Source: Synanceia verrucosa
Lineage: Eukaryota; Chordata; Actinopteri; Perciformes; Synanceiidae
Length of the DNA stretch: 64,000 nucleotides
Assembly (NCBI GenBank): GCA_029721515.1
Contig: CM056559.1
Span: forward strand, 25,787,565 to 25,851,564
Reading direction: 5' to 3'
In this document: one piece after another, positions 12,919-26,244 of the stretch
Layout: each line of letters starts with the position of its first letter
Position numbering within the stretch: the first letter of the stretch is position 1
The notes under the pieces: generated by a model
Told to the model about the DNA's origin: nothing
What the model saw: only the letters and a program-made list of their open reading frames with translations
Database searches by the model: none
Program-made: the position numbers and the translations under genes

Positions 12919-14146
12919 AAATTTTTCACATTTTGACATTTTTGACATGCTATAGTATGACTTTTTTTTTAGAAATTTTCAGCATGCTATAACATGCCCT
13001 TTTAACCAGATATTCACAAATATTTTGCGAAGGAATCATTCAATACCCTAAAATAAGTCTTTCTGAAGAGATTTTGGCATCTTATGAAATTTTTCATTTC
13101 TGGACGTTTTCGACATGCTACAGTATGACTTTGTTTTAGCAATTTTCAGCATGCTTTTTTTTTTCTTTTCAACAGATTGTGCCATGAAATCATTCAACAC
13201 ATTGTAAAAAAAATTGCTGATGAGGTTTCTGTACCTTTTTTTTTTTAAATTTTTTATTTTTTGACTTTCTCGACATACTATAGTATGACCTTTTTAGCAA
13301 TTTTCAGCAAGCTAGAATTTTTTCCAACGTTTTTTCAACATATTGTGCCATGAAATTATTCGACACATTATAATAAGTCTTTCTGATGAGCTTTTGGCAC
13401 CTTTTAAAATTGTTTACATTTTGACTTTTTTGACATGCTATAGTATGATTTTTTTTTACAAACTAACACTTTTGTAAAATGCGTTTTTTTTTTTTAATTG
13501 TTTTTTTTTTTTTTTTTTACCAGATCCTTCAACATTTTGTGCAAAGGAACCATTCAATACCATATAATACATTCTTCTATTGACTCTTTGGGATTTTTGA
13601 AAAATGTTTATTGTAGACATTCTTGACATGCTTAACAGGGAGAAAACAAAGGAGATTGTCATTAACCTCAGGTGTCAATTGTGCTGCAGTGGTGCAGTGG
13701 TGCAGGTCAGCAGCATGAAAATCCTTGGGGTGAACATCACTGAGGACCTCTCCTGGGCCGACAACGCCACTGCCCTGCACAAGAAGGCCCAGCAACGCCT
13801 CTACTTCCTCCGCAAACTCACCTTCTACCAAAGCACCACTGAGAGCATCAGCAGCAGCTGCATCATTGTGTGGTTTGGAAGCTGCACCGCCGCCTACCGC
13901 AAAGTCCTGCAGAGCATTGTGAATGCCGCGGAGATGATTACTGGCTCAGCACTACCATCACTGATGGACATCTACCCCATCCGCAAAGCTCTCAGCATTG
14001 TGGCTGACCCCACTCATCTCTCCAACTTCCTCTTCAGTCTCCTACCATCCGGAAGAAGATTCTGCAGCCTGCGATCTAGCTCCACCAGACTGAAAAACAG
14101 CTTCTACCACCAAGCTGTCAGGCTGCTGAAATCACTCCCCTCCCTC

Positions 14147-14181
<35 letters not shown>

Positions 14182-16504
14182 TTATTTGCACAAGGACCCA
14201 CTTCTTGCACTCTGGTCACTTTTAGTTCATTGCCATTCAGTAGGTGTCTTAGTTACACTGTTTATTTATTATTGTGTTGTGTGTTGTTTCTATTATGCTT
14301 AGTTCGGCTTAGAAATACTTAGTACTTAACATAGCATTTGAGTATAGCCACTAAGTTAGTTTAGTTTACATTCATTCTTTCATTATATTGTTGTTTGTGC
14401 TGTCTGGGGACTGGGGGAAACAGCATTTCGATCTCAATATACAGTACGTGGCCTGCTCATATTGTGAAATTGACAATAAAATTGAACTTTGACATGCTAT
14501 AGTATGGCATTTTTTGACATATTTCAACAGGCTATAAAATGACCTTTTTTAAAAATTTAATTCAACATAATGTGCCATGAAATCATTCAAAACATTGTAA
14601 TAAGTCTTTCTGATGATGTTTTAGTACCTTTTAAAATGTTCAAATTTTGCCTTTTTTGACATGCCATAGCGTGACATTATTTTGACAAACATCAATATGC
14701 TGTAAAATGCCCTTTTGACCAGATATTTCAAAGTATTGTGCTAAGGAATCATTCAATACCCTATAAAAACTCTTTCTGATGAGATTTTGGCACCTTTTAA
14801 AATTTTTCATTTTTTGACTTTTTCGACATGCTATAATATGACTTTTTTTTAGCAATTTTCTACATGCTATAAAATGCCCTTTTTACTGGATATTTAAAAA
14901 TATTTTGCTAAGGAATCATTCAGAACCTTGAAATAAGTCTTTCTGAAGAGGTTTTGACACCTTTTAATTTTTTTAATTTTTTTGATTTTTTTGACATGCT
15001 ATAGTATGACTTTTTTTTTTTACAAACTTCAACATACTATAAAATGCTGTTTTTACCACATATTGAAAAATATTGTGCGAAAGAATCATTTAAGTACCCT
15101 AAAATAAGTCTTTTGAATGACATTTCAGAACCTTTTAAAATTTTTCATTTTTTGACTTTTTCGACATGCTATAGTATGACATTTTTTTAACAGTTTTCAG
15201 CATGCTATAATTTATTTATTTATTTTACATTTTTTCAACATATTGTGTTATTGAATCATCCACCACACTGTAATAAGTATTTCTGATGACAGTTCAGGAC
15301 CTTTTAAAATTTTTCATTTTTTGACTTTTTCGACATGCTATAGTATGACATTTTTTTTTTTTACAAATTTCAACATACTATAAAATGCCCTTTTTACTAC
15401 ATATTTAAAAATATTGTGTGAAAGAATCAGTCAGTACCTTAAAATAAGTCTTTCTGAAGAGGTTTTGACACCTTTTAAAATTTTTCATTTTTTGACTTTT
15501 TCGACATGCTATAGTATGACATTTTTTTTTACAAATTTCAACATACCATAAAATGCCCTTTCTAGCACATATTTAAAAAATATTGTGCGAAAGAATTATT
15601 CACTACCCTAAAATAAGTCTTCTGAAGAGGTTTTGACACCTTTTAAAATGTTTCATTTTTTGACTTTTTTGACATTCTATAGTATGATTTTTTTTATTTT
15701 TAACAATTTTCAGCATGCTGTGAAATGCTCTTTTTACCAGATATTTAAAAACATTGTGCCAAGGAATCAGTTAAGTACCTTAAAATAAGTCTTTCAGAAG
15801 AGGTTTTGACAACTTTTAAAATTTTTAATTTTTTGACTTTTTCGACATGCTATAGTATGACATTTTTTTTTTACAAATTTCAACATACTATAAAATGCCC
15901 TTTTTACTACATATTTAAAGATGTTGTGCGAAAGAATCATTCAGTACCTTACAATAAGCCTTTCTGAAAAGGTTTTGACACCTTTTAAAATTTTTCATTT
16001 TTTGACTTTTTTTCAACATACTATAAAATGTCTTTTTTTACCAGATATTTAAAAATATTGTGCGAAAGAATGATTTAAGTACCCTAAAAGAAGTCTTTCT
16101 AATGACATTTCAGGACCTTTTAAATTTTTTCATTTTTTGACTTTTTTGACATGCAATAGTATGACTTTTTTTTTTTTTACAAATTTCAACATACAATAAA
16201 ATGTCCTTTTTTACCAGAGATTGAAAAATATTGTGCGAAAGAATCATTCAGTACCTTAAAATAAGCCCTTGTGAGGTTTTGACAACTTTTAAAATTTTTC
16301 ATTTTTTGACTTTTTCGACATGCTATAGCATGACATTTTTTTACAAATTTCAATATACCATAAAATGCCTTTTTTACCATATATTTAAAATATTGTGAGA
16401 AAGAATCATTCAGTACCTTAAAATAAGTCTTTCTGAAGAGGTTTTGACAACTTTTAAAATTTTTATTTTTTTGACTTTTTCGACATGCTATAGTATGACT
16501 TTTT
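12919..16504 (+). repeat. Segmental duplication, copy 1 (satellite plus LINE fragment)
   Basis: About 3.6 kb matching 24992-28612 almost base for base wherever I compared them, including unusual monomers such as 'catttctggacgttttcgac' and the LINE fragment. Differences seen are in T-tract length, three CA units, and an indel of about 45 bp near 16010 where copy 1 lacks 'cgacatgctatagtatgac' and its T-tract. Offset between copies is about 12.06 kb. Confidence 0.85.
13637..14492 (+). mobile_element. L2-clade LINE 3' fragment inside the satellite (copy 1)
   Basis: A frame running to 14302 encodes the C-terminal part of a non-LTR reverse transcriptase, with the family landmarks MKILGVNITEDLSW, KKAQQRLYFLRKL, IVWFGSCTAAYRK and LFSLLPSGRRF. 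The catalytic part and the endonuclease are absent. The spacing between RLYFLRKL and TTESI is shorter than usual in the family, so there is an internal deletion. It ends with 'gaaattgacaataaaattga' close to 14485, the typical fish L2 3' end, and satellite resumes at once. A (CA)n tract sits at about 14152-14178. It is a dead element; the satellite-like 'attcttgacatgct' just upstream marks the junction. Confidence 0.85.
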
Positions 16505-17132
16505 GTTAGCAATTTTCAGCATGCAATTTTTTTTTTTTTTTTACAACACTTTTCAACAGATTGTGCCATGAAATCATCCAACACATTATAAAAAGTCCTT
16601 CTGATGAGATTTTGGCACCTTTTAAAATTTGTCATTTTTTGACTTTTTCGACATGCTATAGTATGACTTTTTTATTTTTAGCAATTTTCAGCATGCTATA
16701 ACATGCCCTTTTTACCAGATATTTAAAAATATTGTGCGAAAGAATCATTCAGAACCCTAAAATAAGTTTTCTGAAGAAGTTTTGGCACCTTTTAAAATTT
16801 TTCATTTTTTGACTTTTTCGACATGCTATAGTATGACTTCTTTTTAGCAATTTTCAGCACGCTATTTTTTTTTTTTTTTTTTTTTACAATTCTTTTGAAC
16901 ATATTGTGCCATGAAATCATCCAACACATTATAAAAAGTCCTTCTGATGAGATTTTGGCACCTTTTAAAATTTTTTCATTTTTTGACTTTTTCGACATGC
17001 TATAGTTTGACTTTTTTTTTTTTAGCAATTTTCAGCATGCTATAACATGCCCTTTTTACCAGATATTTAAAAATATTGTGTGAAAGAATCATTCAGAACC
17101 CTAAAATAAGTCTTCTGATGAGATTTTGGCAC
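16116..17132 (+). repeat. 1.02-kb tandem duplication in the satellite, unit 1
   Basis: The block starting near 'gcaatagtatgac' recurs 1017 bp downstream. Landmarks at 16186, 16512 and 16792 reappear at 17203, 17529 and 17808. It contains about six monomers. The joint lies within the shared stretch 'ccttttaaattttttcattt'. Confidence 0.8.
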
Positions 17133-18149
17133 CTTTTAAATTTTTTCATTTTTTGACTTTTTTGACATGCAATAGTATGACTTTTTTTTTTTTTTACAAA
17201 TTTCAACATACAATAAAATGTCCTTTTTTACCAGAGATTGAAAAATATTGTGCGAAAGAATCATTCAGTACCTTAAAATAAGCCCTTGTGAGGTTTTGAC
17301 AACTTTTAAAATTTTTCATTTTTTGACTTTTTCGACATGCTATAGCATGACATTTTTTTACAAATTTCAATATACCATAAAATGCCTTTTTTACCATATA
17401 TTTAAAATATTGTGAGAAAGAATCATTCAGTACCTTAAAATAAGTCTTTCTGAAGAGGTTTTGACAACTTTTAAAATTTTTATTTTTTTGACTTTTTCGA
17501 CATGCTATAGTATGACTTTTTGTTAGCAATTTTCAGCATGCAATTTTTTTTTTTTTTTACAACACTTTTCAACAGATTGTGCCATGAAATCATCCAACAC
17601 ATTATAAAAAGTCCTTCTGATGAGATTTTGGCACCTTTTAAAATTTGTCATTTTTTGACTTTTTCGACATGCTATAGTATGACTTTTTTATTTTTAGCAA
17701 TTTTCAGCATGCTATAACATGCCCTTTTTACCAGATATTTAAAAATATTGTGCGAAAGAATCATTCAGAACCCTAAAATAAGTTTTCTGAAGAAGTTTTG
17801 GCACCTTTTAAAATTTTTCATTTTTTGACTTTTTCGACATGCTATAGTATGACTTCTTTTTAGCAATTTTCAGCACGCTATTTTTTTTTTTTTTTTTTTT
17901 TTTTACAATTCTTTTGAACATATTGTGCCATGAAATCATCCAACACATAAAAAGTCCGTCTGATGAGATTTTGGCACCTTTTAAAATTTTTTCATTTTTT
18001 GACTTTTTCGACATGCTATAGTTTGACTTTTTTTTTTTTTAGCAATTTTCAGCATGCTATAACATGCCCTTTTTACCAGATATTTAAAAATATTGTGTGA
18101 AAGAATCATTCAGAACCCTAAAATAAGTCTTCTGATGAGATTTTGGCAC
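17133..18149 (+). repeat. 1.02-kb tandem duplication in the satellite, unit 2
   Basis: Second unit of the local duplication. It differs from unit 1 mainly in T-tract lengths and in a few bases near 17945, where 'acacattataaaaagtcctt' has become 'acacataaaaagtccgtctg'. Confidence 0.75.
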
Positions 18150-21100
18150 CTTTTAAAATTTTTCATTTTTTGACTTTTTCGACATGCTATAGTATGGCTT
18201 TTTTTTTAGAAATTTTCAGCATGCTATAACATGCCCTTTTAACCAGATATTCACAAATATTTTGCTAAGGAATCATTCAATACCCTAAAATAAGTCTTTC
18301 TGAAGAGGTTTTGACAACTTTTAAAATTTTTCATTTTTTGACTTTTTGGACATGCTATAGTATGACATTTTTTTAGCAATTTCCAGCATGATATATATAT
18401 TTTTTTTCTTTACAATTCTTTTGAACATCTTGTGCCATGAAATCATTCAACACATTATAAAAAGTCCTTCTGATGAGATTTTGGCACCTTTTAAAATTTG
18501 TCATTTTTTGACTTTTTCGACATGCTATAGTATGACTTTTTTAGCATTTCTTAGCATGCTATTTTTTGTTACAATTCTTTTGAACATATTGTGCCGGAAA
18601 TCATTCAACAGATTATAAAAAGTCCTTCTGATGAGATTTTGGCACCTTTTAAAATTTGTAATATTTTTTTACTTTTTTGACATGCTATAGTATGACTTTT
18701 TTTTTTTTTAAGCAATTTTCAGTATGCTATAACATGCCCTTTTTACCAGATATTTAAAAATATTGTGCGAAAGAATCATTCAGAACCCTAAAATAAGTCT
18801 TCTGATGAGATTTTGGCACCTTTTCAAATTTTTCATTTTTTGACTTTTTCGACATGCTATAGTATGACTTCTTTTTAGCAATTGTCAGCAAGCTGTTTTT
18901 TTTTTTTGTTTTTTTTTTACAATTCTTTTGAACATATTGTGCCATGAAATCATCCAACACATTATAAAAAGTCCTTCTGATGAGATTTTGGCACCTTTTA
19001 AAATTTTTCATTTTTTGACTTTTTCAACATGCTATAGTATGACTGTTTTTTTTTCAGCAATTTTCAGCATGCTATAAAATGTTTTATATTTCCAAGTATT
19101 TTTCAACATATTGTGCCATGAATTCATTCAACACATTATAAAAAGTCTTTCTGATGAGATTTTGGCACCTTTTTAAATTTTTCACATTTTGACATTTTTG
19201 ACATGCTATAGTATGACTTTTTTTTAGAAATTTTCAGCATGCTATAACATGCCCTTTTAACCACATATTCACGAATATTTTGCGAAGAAATCATTCAATA
19301 CCTCAAAATAAGTCTTTCTGAAGAGATTTTGACAACTTTTAAAATTTTTCATTTTTTGACTTTTTGGACATGCTATAGTATGACATTTTTTTTAGCAATT
19401 TCCAGCATGATATATTTTTTTTTTTTTTACAATTCTTTTGAACATATTGTGCCATGAAATCATTCAACAGATTATAAAAAGTCCTTCTGATGAGATTTTG
19501 GCACCTTTTAAAATTTTTCATTTTTTGACTTTTTCGACATGCTATAGTATGACTTCCTTTCAGCAGTTTACAGCATGCTATTTTTTTTTTTTTTTTTTTT
19601 TTACAATTCTTTTGAACATATTTTGCCATGAAATCATTCAACACATTATAAAAAGTCCTTCTGATGAGATTTTGGCACCTTTTAAAATTTTTCATTTTTT
19701 GACTTTTTCGACATGCTATAGTATGACTTCCTTTCAGCAGTTTACAGCATGCTATTTTTTTTTTTTTTTTTTTTTTACAATTCTTTTGAACATATTTTGC
19801 CATGAAATCATTCAACACATTATAAAAAGTCCTTCTGATGAGATTTTGGCACCTTTTAAAATTTTTCATTTTTTGACTTTTTCGACATGCTATAGTATGA
19901 CTGTTTTTTTTTCAGCAATTTTCAGCATGCTATAAAATGTTTTATATTTCCAAGTATTTTTCAACATATTGTGCCATGAAATCATTGAACACATTATAAA
20001 AAGTCCTTCTGATGAGATTTTGGCACCTTTTAAAATTTTTCATTTTTGACTTTTTCGACATGCTATAGTATGACTTCGTTTCAGCAGTTTTCACCATGCT
20101 ATTTTTTTTTTTTTTTTTTTTTTACAATTCTTTTGAACATATTTTGCCATGAAATCATCCAACACATTATAAAAAGTCCTTCTGATGAGATTTTGGCACC
20201 TTTTAAAATTTTTCATTTTTTGACATTTTTGACATGCTATAGTATGACTGTTTTTTTTAGCAATTTTCAGCATGCTATAACATGCCCTTTTTACCAGATA
20301 TTTAAAAATATTGTGCGAAAGAATCATTCAGAACCCTAAAATAAGTCTTCTGATGAGATTTTGGCACCTTTTAAAATTTTTCATTTTTTGACTTTTTCGA
20401 CATGCTATAGTATGACTTTTTTTTTAGAAATTTTCAGCATGCTATAACATGCCTTTTCTACCAGATATTTAAAAATATTGTGCGAAAGAATCAGTCAGAA
20501 CCCTAAAATAAGTCTTTCTGAAGAGGTTTTGGCGCCTTTTAAAATTTTTCATTTTTTGACTTTTTCGACATGCTATAGTATGACTTCTTTTTAGCAATTT
20601 TCAGCATGCTGTTTTTTGTTTTTTTTTTACAATTCTTTTGAACATATTGTGCCATGAAATCATCCAACACATTATAAAAAGTCCTTCTGATGAGATTTTG
20701 GCACCTTTTAAAATTTTTCATTTTTTGACTTTTTCGACATGCTATAGTATGACTGTTTTTTTTTCAGCAATTTTCAGCATGCTATAAAATGTTTTATATT
20801 TCCAAGTATTTTTCAACATATTGTGCCATGAAATCATTGAACACATTATAAAAAGTCTGTCTGATGAGATTTTATCACCTTTTAAAATTTTTCATTTTTG
20901 GACTTTTTCGACATGCTATAGTATGACTTCTTCTTAGCAATTTTCAGCATGCTGTTTTTTTTGTTTTTTTTTTTACAATTCTTTTGAACATATTGTGCCA
21001 TGAAATCAATCAAAACATTATAAAAAGTCCTTCTGATGAGATTTTGGCACCTTTTAAAATTTTTCATTTTTATAATGTTTTCAAAACATTATAAAAAGTC

Positions 21101-24100
21101 CTTCTGATGAGATTTTGGCACCTTTTAAAATTTTTCATTTTTTGACTTTTTCGACTTCCTATAGTATGACTTTTTTTTAGAAACTTTCAGCATGCTATAA
21201 CATGCCCTTTTTACCAGATATTTAAAAATATTGTGCGAAAGAATCATTCAGAACCCTAAAATAAGTCTTCTGAAGAGGTTTTGGCACCTTTTAAAATTTT
21301 TCATTTTTTTAACTTTTTCAACATGCTATAGTATGACTTCTTTTTAGCAATTTTCAGCATGCATTTTTTTTTTTTTCCAACACTTTTCAACAGATTGTGC
21401 CATGAAATCATCCAACACATTATAAAAAGTCCTTCTGATGACATTTTGGCACCTTTTAAAATTTTTCATTTTTTGACTTTTTCGACATGCTATAGTATGA
21501 CTTCCTTTCAGCAATTTTCAGCATGCTATAAAATGTTTTATATTTCCAAGTATTTTTCAACATATTGTGCCATGAAATCATTCAACACATTATAAAAAGT
21601 CCTTCTGATGAGATTTTGGCACCTTTTAAAATTTTTCATTTTTTTACTTTTTCGACATGCTATAGTATGACTTTTTTTCAGCAATTTTTTGCATGCTATT
21701 TTTTTTTTACAACTCTTTTGCAAATATTGTGCCATGAATTCATTCAACACATTATAAAAAGTCTTTCTGATGAGATTTTGGCACCTTTTTAAATTTTTCA
21801 CAGTTTGACATTTTTGACATGCTATAGTATGACTTTTTTTTAGAAATTTTCAGCATGCTATAACATGCCCTTTTAACCAGATATTCACAAATATTTTGCG
21901 AAGGAATCATTCAATACCTCAAAATAAGTCTTTCTGAAGAGGTTTTGACAACTTTTAAAATTTTTCATTTTTTGACTTTTTGGACATGCTATAGTATGAC
22001 ATTTTTTTTGCATTTTCCAGCATGATATATATATTTTTTTTTACAATTCTTTTGAACATATTGTGCCGGAAATCATTCAACAGATTATAAAAAGTCCTTC
22101 TGATGAGATTTTGGCACCTTTTAAAATTTTTCATTTTTTGACTTTTTCGACATGCTATAGTATGACTTCCTTTCAGCAGTTTTCAGCATGCTATTTTTTT
22201 TTTTTTTTTTTTTTTTACAATTCTTTTGAACATATTTTGCCATGAAATCATTCAACACATTATAAAAAGTCCTTCTGATGAGATTTTGGCACCTTTTAAA
22301 ATTTTTCATTTTTTGACATTTTTGACATGCTATAGTATGACTTTTTTTTAGCAATTTTCAGCATGCTATAACATGCCCTTTTTACCAGATATTTAAAAAT
22401 ATTGTGCGAAGAATCATTCAGAACCCTAAAATAAGTCTTCTGATGAGATTTTGGCACCTTTTAAAATTTTTCATTTTTGACTTTTTCGACATGCTATAGT
22501 ATGACTTCGTTTCAGCAGTTTTCACCATGCTATTTTTTTTTTTTTTACAATTCTTTTGAACATATTGTGCCATGAAATCAATCAAAACATTATAAAAAGT
22601 CCTTCTGATGAGATTTTGGCACCTTTTAAAATTTTTCATTTTTTGACTTTTTCGACATGCTATAGTATGACTTTTTTTTGTAGCAATTTTCAGCATGCTA
22701 TAACATGCCTTTTCTACCAGATATTTAAAAATATTGTGCGAAAGAATCATTCAGAACCTTAAAATAAGTCTTCTGAAGAAGTTTTGGCACCTTTTAAAAT
22801 TTTCATTTTTTGACTTTTTTGACATGCTATAGTATGACTTCTTTTTAGCAATTTTCAGCATGCTGTTTTTTGTTTTTTTTTACAATTCTTTTGAACATAT
22901 TGTGCCATGAAATCATCCAACACATTATAAAAAGTCCTTCTGATGAGATTTTGGCAGCTTTTAAAATTTTTCATTTTTTGACTTTTTCGACATGCTATAG
23001 TATGACTTCCTTTCAGCAATTTTCAGCATGCTATAAAATGTTTTATATTTCCAAGTATTTTTCAACATATTGTGCCATGAAATCATTCAACACATTATAA
23101 AAAGTCTGTCTGATGAGATTTTGGCACCTTTTAAAATTTTTCATTTTTTGACTTTTTCGACATGCTATAGTATGACTTCTTTTTAGCAATTTTCAGCATG
23201 CTGTTTTTTTTGGGTTTTTTTTACAATTCTTTTGAACATATTGTGCCATGAAATCAATCAAAACATTATAAAAAGTCCTTCTGATGAGATTTTGGCACCT
23301 TTTAAAATTTTTCATTTTTTGACTTTTTCGACATCCTATAGTATGACTTTTTTTTTTAGAAATTTTCAGCATGCTATAACATGCCCTTTTTACCAGATAT
23401 TTAAAAATATTGCGCGAAAGAATCATTCAGAACCCTAAAATGAGTCTTCTGAAGAGGTTTTGGCACCTTTTAAAATTTTTCATTTTTTGACTTTTTCGAC
23501 ATGCTATAGTATGACTTCTTTTTAGCAATTTTCAGCACGCTATTTTTTTTTTTTTTTTTTTTTACAATTCTTTTGAACATATTGTGCCATGAAATCATCC
23601 AACACATTATAAAAAGTCCTTCTGATGAGATTTTGGCACCTTTTAAAATTTTTTCATTTTTTGACTTCTTCGACATGCTATAGTATGACTTTTTTTTAGA
23701 AATTTTCAGAATGCTATAACATGCCCTTTTAACCAGATATTCACAAATATTTTGCGAAGGAATCATTCAATACCCTAAAATAAGTCTTTCTGAAGAGATT
23801 TTGGCACCTTTTTAAAATTTGGAATTTTTTTGACTTTTTCGACATGCTATAGTATGACATTTTTTTTTGCAATTTCAAGCATGATATATATATATTTTTT
23901 TTTTTTACAATTCTTTTGAACATATTGTGCCATGAAATCATTCAACACATTATAAAAAGTCCTTCTGATGAGATTTTGGCACCTTTTAAAATTTTTCATT
24001 TTTTGACTTTTTCGACATGCTATAGTATGACTTTTTTTTAGCAATTTTTTGCATGCTATTTTTTTTTTACAACTCTTTTGCAAATATTGTGCCATGAATT

Positions 24101-24991
24101 CATTCAACACATTATAAAAAGTCTTTTTGATGAGATTTTAGCACCTTTTGAAATTTTTCACAGTTTGACATTTTTGACATGCTATAGTATGACTTTTTTT
24201 TAGAAATTTTCAGCATGCTATAACATGCCCTTTTAACCAGATATTCACAAATATTTTGCGAAGGAATCATTCAATACCTCAAAATAAGTCTTTCTGAAGA
24301 GGTTTTGACAACTTTTATAATTTTTCATTTTTTGACTTTTTGGACATGCTATAGTATGACTTCCTTTCAGCAGTTTTCAGCATGCTATTTTTTTTTTTGT
24401 TTTTTTTTTTTACAATTCTTTTGAACATATTGTGCCATGAAATCATTCAACACATTATAAAAAGTCCTTCTGATGAGATTTTGGCACCTTTTAAAATTTT
24501 TCATTTTTTGACTTTTTCGACATGCTATAGTATGACTGTTTTTTAGAAATTTTCAGCATGCTATAACATGCCCTTTTTACCAGATATTTAAAAATATTGT
24601 GCGAAAGAATCATTCAGAACCCTAAAATAAGTCTTCTGATGAGATTTTGGCACCTTTTAAAATTTTTCATTTTTTGACTTTTTTGACATGCTATAGTATG
24701 ACTTTTTTTTAGCAATTCTTAGCATGCTATTTTTTTTTTACAATTCTTTTGAACATATTGTGCCATGAAATCATTCAACACATTATAAAAAGTCCTTCTG
24801 ATGAGATTTTGGCACCTTTTAAAATTTTTCATTTTTTGACTTTTTCGACATGCTATAGTATGACTTCCTTTCAGCAGTTTTCAGCATGCTATTTTTTTAT
24901 TTTTTTTTTTTTTTTTTTACAATTCTTTTGAACATATTGTGCCATCAACACATTATAAAAAGTCCTTCTGATGAGATTTTGGCACCTTTTT

Positions 24992-26203
24992 AAATTTTTC
25001 ACATTTTGACATTTTTGACATGCTATAGTATGACTTTTTTTTAGAAATTTTCAGCATGCTATAACATGCCCTTTTAACCAGATATTCACAAATATTTTGC
25101 GAAGGAATCATTCAATACCCTAAAATAAGTCTTTCTGAAGAGATTTTGGCATCTTATGAAATTTTTCATTTCTGGACGTTTTCGACATGCTACAGTATGA
25201 CTTTGTTTTAGCAATTTTCAGCATGCTTTTTTTTTTCTTTTCAACAGATTGTGCCATGAAATCATTCAACACATTGTAAAAAAAATTGCTGATGAGGTTT
25301 CTGTACCTTTTTTTTTTTAAATTTTTTATTTTTTGACTTTCTCGACATACTATAGTATGACCTTTTTAGCAATTTTCAGCAAGCTAGAATTTTTTCCAAC
25401 GTTTTTTCAACATATTGTGCCATGAAATTATTCGACACATTATAATAAGTCTTTCTGATGAGCTTTTGGCACCTTTTAAAATTGTTTACATTTTGACTTT
25501 TTTGACATGCTATAGTATGATTTTTTTTTACAAACTAACACTTTTGTAAAATGCGTTTTTTTTTTTTTTTTTTTTACCAGATCCTTCAACATTTTGTGCA
25601 AAGGAACCATTCAATACCATATAATACATTCTTCTATTGACTCTTTGGGATTTTTGAAAAATGTTTATTGTAGACATTCTTGACATGCTTAACAGGGAGA
25701 AAACAAAGGAGATTGTCATTAACCTCAGGTGTCAATTGTGCTGCAGTGGTGCAGTGGTGCAGGTCAGCAGCATGAAAATCCTTGGGGTGAACATCACTGA
25801 GGACCTCTCCTGGGCCGACAACGCCACTGCCCTGCACAAGAAGGCCCAGCAACGCCTCTACTTCCTCCGCAAACTCACCTTCTACCAAAGCACCACTGAG
25901 AGCATCAGCAGCAGCTGCATCATTGTGTGGTTTGGAAGCTGCACCGCCGCCTACCGCAAAGTCCTGCAGAGCATTGTGAATGCCGCGGAGATGATTACTG
26001 GCTCAGCACTACCATCACTGATGGACATCTACCCCATCCGCAAAGCTCTCAGCATTGTGGCTGACCCCACTCATCTCTCCAACTTCCTCTTCAGTCTCCT
26101 ACCATCCGGAAGAAGATTCTGCAGCCTGCGATCTAGCTCCACCAGACTGAAAAACAGCTTCTACCACCAAGCTGTCAGGCTGCTGAAATCACTCCCCTCC
26201 CTC

Positions 26204-26244
<41 letters not shown>

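Noticed and set aside
13604..14302. 232-codon frame as a possible host gene
   Set aside because: It is the C-terminal tail of an L2-type reverse transcriptase with no catalytic part, fused at its start to satellite sequence and at its end to a CA repeat.
8741..24931. Dozens of open frames in the satellite on both strands, with repeated peptides such as MKNFKRCQNLIRRTF (-) and CHEIIQHIIKSPSDEIL (+)
   Set aside because: They are translations of the satellite monomer. Frames open and close with T-tract length and run on both strands of the same DNA, and no splice, start context or known domain supports a protein.
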